From contig NC_089313.1 of assembly GCF_036669915.1 (NCBI RefSeq), forward strand, positions 16,383,075 through 16,447,074: 64,000 bases of DNA, read 5' to 3'. The position numbers and the translations under genes were made by a program. The notes below the pieces were generated by a model. That model was not told the DNA's origin. It was given only the letters and a program-made list of their open reading frames with translations, and did not search any database. How positions within the stretch are numbered: the first letter of the stretch is position 1; the number at the start of each line of letters is the position of its first letter. This document shows positions 53,101-64,000 of this stretch, in pieces. This stretch comes from Pocillopora verrucosa. Taxonomy: Eukaryota > Cnidaria > Anthozoa > Scleractinia > Pocilloporidae.

Positions 53101-56100
53101 ATGGCCGCAAAGATGGCGGCCTTATTTCGTTGTTATAGAGTTTCTTTGGCTTGTCGGCCTGTAGTTACGGACGAAATTAATTTTTTAATGCGGAGACAAT
53201 GTGTATCATTCTCACGCAGATGTGATTTAAGTTGCTTAGCGACAGAAAATGGCATTTCACCCATATCGAAAAATACATTTGGATACCAACAGACCTCACT
53301 TGTGGGATTGCAGGAGAAGAGATTTTTTACATCTTCCTCCGTCACCCCTAATGATAACCCACAAATAAGTAAGTCATAAACGTGGCTGTTTTTAATATTA
53401 ATATTAATATTAAGAGAAGGTAAGTTACCATTTCCTCCCAAAAGCCATGCTTAATCGCTTCTCATTCCACACGACCCTAGTGGGTGTTGGGGAGGCGTGT
53501 TCAAGTGGGTTAGGGTCTAGTGCAGTGGACAACAATTGGGTTCATGAAAAATTAATTTAATGATGCTTTGATTTAGCCTTAATACTGCTTTCACTTGCTT
53601 GCTTCTAAGTAAAACAAAATCTAAAATAAGCACCCAAACCCCAGTTTGCAGAGGGTGGGGGGAGTGCAGGTACAATCTTTCCCCAAAGCACTCGGTAGGA
53701 ATGTGAGAGACGTGTTTGCCTAATGATTAGTGTGCTGGACTCTGGGTTGAGAGGTCTCAAGACCTGGCTGGGTAATTGTGTTGTGTTCTTGGGCAAAACA
53801 CTTCACTCTCATTCTACCTCTCCCCACCCAGGAGTATAAATGGATATTGGTGGAGTGTAAGGGAGGCCTGATAAAGTGCTAAGGGAAGCCTTGTGGTGTA
53901 CCAGCATCCCATGCAGTGGAGAGAAATAGTCTTGGTCCCTTTAAGTATTAAAACCAGGAATAAACTGAGTGAAGACTTTACTGTTTTATTTACTTATTCT
54001 GAATTCCAGAATCAGAGAATTAATTTTTGTGCCCAGTAGCTTTGAAGCTAAGTGTACATAGACCAGTATATTTTAAGTGCTGTATACTTGGCTTAAAATG
54101 GTTCTGCATGCGTGAGAATGATTGTCCTATTTTTTTCATATCTGCAGTCTTGGCCAACCTGATTTTCACTTGTATTTCCTACAACTGGCATCAGTTGTTT
54201 AGAGTACCTGATAATTAGAAGGCTTTTAAATTTATTCTTGTCTGCATCCCTGGATGTGTATGAAAAAAATTAACCTATCAGATGAGCCCTATGAGCCTCT
54301 AGAAAAACCCCTAACCCCTCAACTCCCATGAGTGACCAAGACAGAATTTCTCCTTACAATATCAATACAAAATCAATGATATCAGTGACGATGATAAAGG
54401 AAAATGTCAATTAGGGGATTACTAGCTGATTCATTACCAAATTCTCCAAACTAATATCATAAGAATTGTATGACAGGAAGGAGAATTACTGTAATAAAAA
54501 AATGTAAAAACTTTCAGGAGCTTGTGATGACTATTTTTAATTAATTTTGTATTTAGAAGGTTTTAGGTTACCTAATTACTTCTTTGGTCTCTTGCAGCAT
54601 TTGAAAGCCTTTCCGATCTGATAAAAGACAAACTACAAGAATCCCTTAATCATGATTCCTTGGCAACACACTTGAAAGTTCTTGAAGCTTTGATCAAGCA
54701 TTGGAAAGGGGAAGTGCTATCTGTGTCTGTCACAAGAACAGCAGCAGAATGTAAGTCTTCATCATTGTTAGATTGTAAGACCTTGTTTATTGAAAAAAAA
54801 TCATATTATAATATTATATTCGATATGAACCATGACTTTCTATCATGATAGTATTATATGATAAATTATGCACAAATCTTGATTGGTTCTTGCTGATAAG
54901 ATATTGACGGGCAGATGCATAGATGACTTCACTTTTAACAAAATTTTGCTTTTTTATCATGTAAAACAAAGAGTTTCCATGTTGCTGTGAGTCTGTACAG
55001 TAATAGATCACAGAAGATGTGAAAGTGTGGGAAGGACATCAGTGATGTATTTGAGTGTGCCTTGAGTGAAGTTTTTGTTCTTACCACATTTTGACATCTT
55101 CTGTTATCTATTACTGAACACTGCTTGGCAACATGGAATCTATTTGTTAATAAACCCTTTAACTCCCAGATCAAATTTGTAATTCTCCTTACTGTCAACC
55201 ATACAATTCTTATAATGTTAATCCAGAGAATTTTATTAGTATTGGATCAACTAGAATTATCTCCAAATTGATATTTTTCTTAGTTCTCATCACTTTGCTG
55301 GTTGACATGGTACTGATATTGTAAGGAGAAATTCTGTCCTGGTCACTCTAGAGAGTTGAAGCGTTAAGCTATGATCATAATAACAAATAACAGCAAGTGG
55401 TTTTATGTACCATGAACTAGCAATCCATGGATGCTATATTCTGCAAGTAGCTGCAAGGAAGGGTTGAAAATGTTCTCGAATCAACTAGATTTGACTCAAA
55501 TTGGATGATTAATGCCCTTAAAAGTCGACACATCATACCAGAAGTCAATTTGCAAGACACTTATATCATATTCCACAACTTGCTATGAGGGAGGGTTGAA
55601 AATGTTGAAATGTTGAAAATGGAATTGTGTGACGTGGACTTTGTATGAATTTTATAATATTGAATTACCTTGAAATTTTTATTATTTCAGTATCTTCAGA
55701 GGATGTTTATAGACTGGCATCACTTATCTTTGAAACCCAAGAATCAGGTGTGATAGAGAAATTTGTGAACTTTAAATATTTGCTATCACAATTGCATCGT
55801 CCCATAGGAAACTCTAGAAAATCCAATGTACTTCATCAGTGTAACAAGTTGGGGGTCTTAGTGCCACTATCTACCTATTCCCCAGAGGCTTAAAGCAATG
55901 TTAGCAAGTTGTACTAACAAGCCATACAAATACTAAATGTCTGATATTACCCTGTTTATAGTTGGAAAGGATGCAGTTGAATTGGCTGCTCCACTGTTCA
56001 GATTTTCTGCAATGGCTGGAAATCCAGATGGAATGTATAGCTATGCAAAACTCCTGGAAACAGGTTGATTACTCTTATCTGGATAATAATATTTGTATTC

Positions 56101-59100
56101 ACTATGCTTGTGACATAATTAAGTATGATGTTAAGAGAGGTCTTCCTAGCATAGAGTGGTTGTCCCTTTTTTCTTTCTTTGATTTTATATCATTCATTTT
56201 CTCTTTCTTTTTATTTCATTCTATCCCATCTTGTCCCATCTTATCTCATCTGACCTCATCTCATTTCCTTTCACCGTATCTTTTCTCATTTCAGTTTGTT
56301 TTATTTGTGCTTTATATTTCTTTTATCTGCATTTTCTCAGGAGAGGGTGGAGTAGAAAGAGACCCCATTGAGGCTGGAAAGCTTTTCTCAGAGCTTGCAG
56401 ACCAAGGTCATCCATTTGCTCAGGTTAAAGGCTTTATATAGATTATGGCATAATTTAATCCAGTTTAAGTTTAAAACATTAATGGAGTGTATGAGGAATT
56501 AGGGAGGTTTCTAGAGTACATTAGCAAGTGCTCATGCTTTTTCAGCTTTGCTGCTTTCCTTGCTTTTTTTCCTTCCCTTTCTCACACATTTGGAGATGTA
56601 TTCATCCCACACACATTTTTTTAAAGTCATGATCACAGGTGCCCAGTTCTGACAAAACATGAAATTACTTTTCTTTTCTTTTCAGTTTACTTTAGCACAT
56701 TTTTATCACAATGGAATTGGAATGAAAAAAGATTTACAGATGGCCCTTGAGCTTTATGAGGTACCATTCTACTGTGCTTGTTCTACCATTTCAATGTTGC
56801 ATTGATATAATGTCATTGTGTAAAGTGATAGTTTGTGCTCATCATTTTAAATATTCTGGTCAGATCTCAAATTTAGAAATTGAAAAAGTTTTACAAAGAA
56901 AAATTTGAAATGGAAACATTTTCGATTTTAAATTAATAAGTATTTTTAACCCTCAGATCTTCAGTTAACAGGTTGTTCCTTTTAATGGCACCCTTGTTTT
57001 GTCTAAAATTAACATGATGTGGCCTGTTTTTAGGATATATATATAAGACAGTATTGAAATTCTCTGTATAGGAATATGTTGGTTTTTTTTTTTAATTTTG
57101 TTTTTATTGAGAACAAGTTAAGTTGACACATGTGATGTGTTAATCCTCTTCTTAATTTCAGGCCAGTGCAAAGAAGGGTGTGAGAGAAGCTAACACTATG
57201 ATAGGTATGTACATAAATGACCACTGTTACATGTTAGAGCAAAACTTAAATTATTTGCTGAACTCGATAGGGCTCTGGGCTTATTGTGTATCAAGCTGGA
57301 TTTTGCATTTAACCCTTCATCTTCCAGAAGTGATTAGCAAGTATTTTCTCCCTATGGTGTCTATACATTATCCAGCAAACAGATAATGAGAATACTCAAA
57401 ATTATCAAGTAGGAGTTGTTATATTGATCTAATGTCAAATTCTCTGACTTTTTTGCAAGGAAATGTGTAGTAGCTAGAGAGGAGAATTAGCAATCAGATC
57501 TTGGAAGTTAAAGGGTTAAGTCCTTTGTACTCATGATTATAGGCCAGATTTCAGTGTTGTTCCCTGGGTCTTTTCCTTTCCTCCTTTTCAGCCACTGATC
57601 TTTTCTCCTCTTTCCCTCCTTCACCCCACCAGTGTGCACCCCAGGCAGCAATATACTGCTAGTTACTGGGGGTGTATCGCTGTCTGTAAGACTTAGCACC
57701 ACCCACTGATTAGCCTGTTAGCAGGCTCTCCTGTTCAGGTTTTGCTGCCACCTATTAAACCATCAGCAGCTGCTTATGTTAAAGGTTATTGAAACCCCCA
57801 ACCCCAAGAACCTGGGAAATAAGCTCATGAGGTCTCTGATTTTGATGACATAAGTAGTTCACTCTAATTCTACACAAGAATAACATTTATTAAATTTAAT
57901 AAAAAACATGATGTGCATTTGATATTCATTCATTAAATTTATTAAAAAACATGATCTACATTTAATGTACATCATTTCTTTTGTTTTTTTTTAAGGAAAC
58001 ATGTATACTACTGGAGAGATAGGAAAGGTAGATCTAACAAAGGCAGCCAAGTATTTTACAAAAGCTGCTGAAAAAGGTTTGTTTTTATATGAATTATGAA
58101 TTACATGTTAAACTTTTTGCAGAGAGATGAAAAACTGACTAATGAATTTTCTTATTGGACAATTTATGATATAAAAGGATGGTGTATCATATGAAAGGCA
58201 CATGACTGGTGTGCACACATGTCATGTGGAATCATTGATTTAGTGGTATAGTAATAGCCCTGAATCAAGTATTAAGGTCACTATAACAATGGGAACAATC
58301 ACCAACTAGAGAAATTCTTGATTGTTAAACAAACTCCCCTTGAGTTTTCAGCATCTTAGGAAATGTATAGAGAATTGTGTGGAGATTATGCATACAGATA
58401 TTAGGGTGTAAAGGGTTAAGGATTTACTTGTTTGTCATTCAAGGAGGAGTATTGAATAAGGCCAAAATAGGGGAAGATGCAAGTTAGCCTTGCAAGGCAG
58501 GAAAGACCTTGTGAAACCCTTTCCGGTAATTTTATTACTAAGAAATGTGTAAGTCTGTTTGAGAAAGAGAGAGAGAGAGAGTGTGGCCTGGGAGAGAGTG
58601 TGGGCTGGATTGTATCTTCAGTGTTTTGGTATTGGAGTTATCATGAGGTGAAAAGCTTCCCTGATTTTGAAACTATAAAGTGGTCCACTTTCATTAAGGT
58701 GATGTGCCAGCTCTCATGTCACTTGGTGCATTTTACAGTCAAGGCACTGGTGTAGAAAAGAATTTTCAAAAGTCATTCAAGTGCTACAAAGCAGCAGCTG
58801 ACCAAGGTACATATGTCATAAGCTTAAATTCTGCAATGTGGTAAGGGCAAAAACATACTTAGTGTAACATAACCGTGTTATTTTTGGTTTGTGTGTTAAC
58901 TCGTAGTCTGTCTGTTTGTCAGTCTGTCAATCAGTTATTTACAATTATGATAGTCAATCAGTCTGTCAGTGCAACAGTAAGTCAGTCTAGATCAGGGAGT
59001 CAGTCAGTCAGTCAGTTAGTCAGTCAGTCATCATCTATCAACCAGTCTGTGAGTCAGTTGACTAGCAGTTCAGAAGTCTGCATGATTATTTTACAATTCC

Positions 59101-59816
59101 ACCATCCATCCATCTATTAGCTGGTCTGTCAATTAACGATTGATTAATTAAGGTATTTACCAAGTTTTTTCACCTCTTGAATGGGGCTTCTATGTACTCT
59201 TCTTTGTCTGATGAGGCTTTATTCTCCACAAGAAGAAGAAGGAACAATGATAGTAACTATAATAATGCTGATGATGTCTGCTCACCAGGCCACCTAACAG
59301 CCCAGTACAATGTTGGAGTCAACTATTTTGCTGGAAAAGGAGTTGAGAATGACATGAAGAAAGCAGCTTATTACTTTAACCTTGCTGCTCAACAAGGACA
59401 CGTGTTTGCTCAGGTATATTGATGCACCAATAATCACCCAGTGTAAACCCAGATAAACTTTTCTCTTGATTTGGGAGAAGTACTGAGTGAAGGGTCTGAC
59501 ATAAGGAAGTTAAAATTAAAGAAGTTAAAAACTTTATTGTTAAGTTGCAACTTGCTGTTGAGATCATAATTCAATTCTTCCTTACAATATCCATGGATTT
59601 CTAGATTGACAGTGCACCGATTTGTTCCCTCTTTGTTTTCTGTTGTAGATCAATCTTGGAAACATGTATTACTTTGGATATGGTGTGGAGAAAAACTGGG
59701 AGAAATCAAGACAGCTTTACAGGGAGGCAGCAAAAAGCAACCAACATGCTGAGCTTTTGCTTCAAGAACTTGAGCATGAAATGGAGAACCTGGACAAAAA
59801 TGATGACCCTTATTAG
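53101..59816 (+). CDS. Sel1-like repeat protein, probably mitochondrial
   Basis: Eleven exons: 53101-53368, 54598-54750, 55691-55840, 55962-56063, 56341-56423, 56686-56760, 57162-57204, 57996-58076, 58699-58806, 59289-59413, 59649-59816; 451 aa. The N-terminus MAAKMAALFRCYRVSLACR is basic, lacks acidic residues and contains hydrophobics, like a mitochondrial presequence. A non-repeat region follows (about aa 60-190), then about seven Sel1/TPR-like repeats, for example AQYNVGVNYFAGKGVENDMK, KAAYYFNLAAQQGH and INLGNMYYFGYGVEKN. Many repeat borders coincide with exon borders. The C-terminus is acidic (LDKNDDPY). Sel1 repeats are protein-binding solenoids. Mitochondrial Sel1/TPR proteins in animals include DELE1 and COA7; DELE1 is the closer match in layout, but I did not recognise a specific orthologue. 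The donor of exon 3 (CAGT|GTAACA) is the least certain junction. Confidence 0.75.
55153..55367. repeat. MITE-like dispersed repeat, TTAACCCTTTA family
   Basis: Begins AACCCTTTAACTCCCAGATC and ends AGAGAGTTGAAGCGTTAA, so the ends are inverted copies of each other. It lies in an intron of the Sel1-repeat gene. Confidence 0.6.
57308..57519. repeat. MITE-like dispersed repeat with clear terminal inverted repeats
   Basis: Starts TTTAACCCTTCATCTTCCAG and ends TTGGAAGTTAAAGGGTTAA. The paired ends (about 20 bp, a few mismatches) make this one of the best-defined copies of the family. It lies in an intron of the Sel1-repeat gene. Confidence 0.65.
58258..58420. repeat. MITE-like dispersed repeat, truncated copy
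   Basis: Contains the family phrases AGGAAATGTATAGAGAATTG and TTAGGGTGTAAAGGGTTAA. The right end is intact and the left end diverged. It lies in an intron of the Sel1-repeat gene. Confidence 0.55.
58905..59060. repeat. Short imperfect (CAGT)n array
   Basis: Interrupted CAGT/GTCA units (GTCAGTCAGTCAGTTAGTCA and similar) in an intron of the Sel1-repeat gene. It has the same tetranucleotide composition as the large array at 13330-13915 but is much shorter. Confidence 0.75.
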
Positions 59817-62800
59817 TCACTGTAAAAATGATTAAAAGCGTTTTAGGTGACATCACTGAAATGTGAAGCAGGGTTTGCAGATCGTTTGTCACCTTGGTTA
59901 AAGTGATCTAAGGAATAGATTGTGGGTGGAAAACAAGAGGTTATTCAGGTGTTAACTTTGCAATGGATTGGAACTGGGAATCAAACAGCTCAAGTGCCTC
60001 TGTGAATCTAATTGAAGTCCAGGATTAAATGAACAGGTACATTATCCGGTTAAATGACGCCAAGGGATATCAGCTGTGTCTCAAGGAGTAGACATGTTGC
60101 CAGGCAACAATGTAAATTAAATTTAAAATGGCAATATCATTAATTTGTGTAAAAAACGTTTCTTCTTGCTTGGACTGTGTAAACTCTCATGTGAGATGAG
60201 CATAGGTTATATACTTGAGGAAGAAAAAGCCATGCATATGTGGAACTGTAGGGCTTTCTGATATTTTGCCAACCTTGACTTAGTATTTGAGAAGTGTTTC
60301 AAGTATGTAATTATAGTATGTGAACATCAGAGTGGAAAGAAAGGAAAGCTGAGAACATAGAGGAGAAAGTGATGGGAATATTGGTTCTTACCATAATGTA
60401 ATTCCTAACGACAAAAAAGTTTACTTATTTGCTTAATTTTCATGATCAGACAATTTAAGAGAGGTGCAAGTTCTACGTCACTGGTTCAAAGTATTTGAAT
60501 TCTGTCCAGATGATAAAAATGTCTAAAAATTCAATTTTTTACAATTTCTCGTAAGCAAAAAATTATACAATTCAACCTTGAAAGTGTGATGTCCTGACAT
60601 TTTCCGCTTTTTGATTACAAAAGGCAGCAGCAAAATTGTGAGTATGAACACCTAGTTCATTCAGCTACCTCAGATGGGTCACGCCCTTTATTGCCCTTCT
60701 AATTTTCCGTCCCTTTGAGTTAGGAGTAAAAAATTCGTACTCTTTGGCTTAATACTAAGTCAGTCTTATTATATATTTGGAAAATCATCATTTCACTTGA
60801 CCCAGACGAAAACAGTCGACTGTCAAAGGTTTTCGTCTTCATCTGAAAGAGAAGCCACGTTACAGGAAATCTACTTGTGCGCGGTATGTACTCCTAACTT
60901 GTTTTATTATTTCGCCTCTAAAGAAGGCCTTCACATGTTTTTGAAAAAATTGAAACCGATTTTCAATACAACAGTATTGCAAGCATAACATACCCTGACG
61001 TGATGCTTAAGATAAAGTGCTTTGTAGAAGTTGTTCATGAGGAGTGAACCGAAAAAGCTTTACAATTGAAGAGTACAAGTCATTATAATTTTGATATTCT
61101 TTTTATGTGAAATATTAAATAATCTCTCTCTCACAGAGTCTCTTTCTTTAGAGTGAAAGTCGACAGTAATTACAATTTAAGTATGCGCTTCGCTTTGTGT
61201 ACGATGCCCCGTGTTTCATAACCATCACTTTTCGTTGATTGGTCTCATTTATTTCGTCTTTGCTTCAATTTCTTCTGGTGTATTTTTGTTTCTTTTTTTC
61301 TGTTTGTCGGGTTTCAAATGAAAGCCCCACCCTCCCCTCTCCCCCCTTCCCCTGTATGTCTCACCTATTGAATCGACCCTGTGCATAATTAGCTATTTTA
61401 TCTGCATTGCAAATGGTTTTCTCGTTGAGCTCATTTAGTATGCAGTTGCACCATTACGTTTGCGAAGAGTTAAAAAATATGGCGTTGTTCGTTGAAAATA
61501 CGCCGACCGCTTGGTTGTGGCTGAACATGAAGCAGACAGAGAACCGTTTCCATGCAGCTTTGAGTCTCTTCGTTCGGAAGAAAAGTCGTCAACACGTGAA
61601 TTTGGGAAAGGCTGCAAACGCTTTAACGACTTAAAGTGAGGACGAAAGTGGCATGGCTTCTTCGTTTTGGTATGTCGTCGAATTGTGTTTTATATTGTAT
61701 AGAACATAATAAGAATTGTTACGACTATATGGTGGAATATGCCAAATTTTGTTAAGTAAACAGATATTTCTCCTTTCCATAGAGAGTTCGTGAATGACCT
61801 CATGGGTTAGATTTATACTCCTGTTTTCGTACTTTACCCAAGGAATATGTTCTTACCGTGATTAGGAGTTCACTCCGTTGGAATTATCTCTGACATAAAC
61901 TACATAAGTACCGAGTTTTTTTCAAGGTTGATTATTGAGATAAATATTCCGACTTTAGAATAACTCGGCTAAAATAAATTTTTGCTTCGGGTTTCCTAAA
62001 CCAAGACATTGTCTGCTTTAATTTCCTTCAATAGTTTCCTACTGTACCCACGCGTACAAGTTATGTCGAAGTAAAAGACTTCCAGCAAACACATCCAGCA
62101 AACACAGATGTTCTGAATGGTAGGATTGCTCCAGCGTATTCATTTTCAAAAGTGTTGGGCGTTTAAATATCAAAAGTTGTAAACTTTGGGAAATGCATGG
62201 TTTATTCGTTGAAATTTCAGGGACTAATCAAGGTCTCTATCGTACCATTATGATAAAAACTAGTTGTGACATTATTTCTCGCCTTGCAACGTGAATCCAA
62301 CAAGCTTTTCTATATCCTTTATTGCTAGGATTCTATACATAAAGTTCCTTCGATTGTCACTTCAAGTTAAAAAGTGGTTGGATTGAATCAATGGGCAAGC
62401 GAATGGATTGAAATCGAACTGGCAGATGAACTGAAAACAAATTGGAAAATGGACATGTGACTGGAGTGGAGTTAAAGTGGATATGGACAAGTATATAGAA
62501 TAAAATCAAGCGTTCATGTTTCAAAGGTAGAATCGTAAACTAGATCAGCTCAAACATAAAAAATTAAGCCGCGAGGGTGCATTTTAAACGCAATTATTCC
62601 GCTCAGTTACAACCAATTTTGAAAGATTTCAGAACGATTTGGACGATTTGTTTAAAAAATTTGCAGTTGAAAATTTGCAACGATATCAATCACCGAATTT
62701 TGGGAACCAATCTGACGATCAATAATATAAATTTTCTATCAAATTTTAATTTCAAGATGGTAAATGAGACTTGCCTATTATTTTTCGTAAGTATCGAGGC

Positions 62801-64000
62801 AAAGAGATTTTGAAGAAACATTTGCAGACGAAGTTTGACCATGCAGACTCGATTTTTAGACACAAGCTCACGATTAGTTGTGTGAACTGTGCGCCTTTGG
62901 CTTGATCAATGTAGGAAAGTATTCAGAGAAAATCAAGAAATTTTTTCATTGAAAATTGCTTTGATAAACGTTAAACACAAGATCAGTAAGAATGAGATGA
63001 TTTCTACGAATGTTCACATTTTTTAAGAAAAAAGTTAAGGTGAGGATTACAATTATCTGCCACAACACATCATTTCAGTGGGCCAATTGAAGGAAATTGT
63101 ACAATCAAAATTGTTTGGAATTAGCATGGAACAGCAGATTCAATAAAGTAAATCTTACCTTGTTAAAAAAACTTTTTCATTTATTTGTTCAAAAACGAGC
63201 AGTGCTAGCGTTTATTTTGCACCTTCGCTTATTTTTTTGATCATTTAATTGCGTCACTAAGTCAAATTTTCATCTACTTCAGTAGTGGACAGAATTACTT
63301 TCAGCGATTTTCGTAATAAATACTCTACTAGATAGATCGCAAACTTGTAAATTTTTCTGTCAAATTAAAATTTTTCCGCCAAAAAACTTCGAAGCTCTGT
63401 AAGTAACAGCTGTTTAAAACGAGACAGTTTTCCCGCCAAAAAACTTAGAAAAATACGGGCGCCCAAAATACGCATGCGCCGTTTTTTTTTTTTTGTTCAT
63501 AATTGTTATTGATAAAAGTCAACAAACTCTTTGTATTGTTCACTGCTTTATTTACGTTGTAAAATATTTCAGTTAATAAATGTTACAAGTATTCTCTTCC
63601 AATAAATTTAATTAGTTGAGTGATTTGCCATCAAATAATCGAAAAGGTGACAAAAAAAATTCGTTCAAATATATACTAAGACTTTTGGCGGGAAAATTTG
63701 GATCAATTTGCACAGAGTTTCCCCTGACAAGATGTTCAACAAAAGATTAAAAATGGCTTCCCTTAGTTTTCCGCCAAAAAATATGTGAACATCACCTTGT
63801 GCAAAAATTTTAATAACAAAATCTATGAACAGTCCTTCGTTCAAATTTCTTTTCGAATTCTACTCTTCAAATAGACAAATTTTTCAAGCAAAGATGCTTT
63901 TGTGGTCTCTTAAGCTTTTTATGCACAAGGTGATGTAAAAATATCTTTAGCAACATGGCAAACTAAATTTAATCTGCTTGTTCCTTGCCAATTAGTTCCT
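59817..64000. other. Gene-poor right flank
   Basis: No convincing coding region was found on either strand. The longest open stretches (60797-60988, 61407-61634, 62577-62813) lack splice context, family motifs or coding-like composition. The last 650 bp hold clustered E2F-like and NRF1-like motifs and an inverted repeat, which may belong to the promoter of a gene beyond the window. Confidence 0.4.
63371..63781. promoter_or_regulatory. Cluster of four E2F-like sites plus an NRF1-like site
   Basis: E2F-type cores occur as TTTTTCCGCCAAAAAA (63371-63386), TTTTCCCGCCAAAAAAC (63428-63444), TTTTGGCGGGAAAA (63683-63696) and TTTTCCGCCAAAAAA (63767-63781). CGCATGCGCC near 63470-63480 resembles the NRF1 palindrome. 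These are typical of promoters of replication and cell-cycle genes. No such gene is visible inside the window. Confidence 0.4.

Noticed and set aside
60797..62813. Small open frames at 60797-60988, 61407-61634 and 62577-62813
   Set aside because: No recognisable domain, no supporting splice sites and AT-driven composition. Not enough evidence for genes.

Overview
The window is animal nuclear DNA: AT-rich, with split genes, GT-AG introns and no operons. The gene set (BICD-like dynein adaptor, TSSK kinase, SMARCB1, RASAL1, MZT2) is metazoan. The mix of vertebrate-like exon structures, short intergenic spaces and small MITE-like repeats suggests a cnidarian, probably an anthozoan such as a stony coral. 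The organism is an inference.

Layout from left to right: (1) 546-10576, plus strand, BICD-family-like dynein/dynactin adaptor, 11 exons, with a possible second 3' terminal exon. (2) 12712-19496, minus strand, testis-specific-serine-kinase-like kinase, 10 exons, with a large (GACT)n tract in its last intron. (3) 20277-26053, plus strand, SMARCB1 (SNF5/INI1), 5 exons, preceded by a diverged duplicate of exon 1 that keeps a phase-matched splice donor. (4) 26672-46334, minus strand, RASAL1-type Ras GTPase-activating protein, 18 exons. (5) Inside one ~10 kb intron of RASAL1, on the opposite strand, lie three tandem GBP-like large GTPase genes (33345-34976 broken, 36893-38434 and 40466-42109 intact). 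(6) 48044-48469, plus strand, intronless MZT2 (gamma-tubulin complex). (7) 49715-52617, minus strand, CCDC117-like protein, 7 exons. (8) 53101-59816, plus strand, Sel1-repeat protein with a mitochondrial-type N-terminus, 11 exons. (9) 59817-64000 has no convincing gene; its right end carries E2F-like and NRF1-like promoter motifs.

The exon chains were built by hand from splice consensus, phase and family similarity. Each spliced CDS sums to a whole number of codons: BICDL-like 681 aa, TSSK-like 719 aa, SMARCB1 375 aa, RASAL1 822 aa, CCDC117-like 392 aa, Sel1 protein 451 aa.

The most unusual content is the nested GTPase cluster. Each protein combines a hydrophobic signal-like N-terminus, a GBP/atlastin-type G domain, a charged coiled coil, a short hydrophobic stretch and a C-terminal domain that reads as a peptidase S74 / intramolecular chaperone auto-processing (ICA) domain with the Ser-Lys pair at the expected spacing of five. 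ICA domains are known from phage tailspikes and from MYRF; I know of no described GTPase carrying one. The second notable item is the duplicated SMARCB1 first exon, which could give an alternative N-terminal winged-helix domain.
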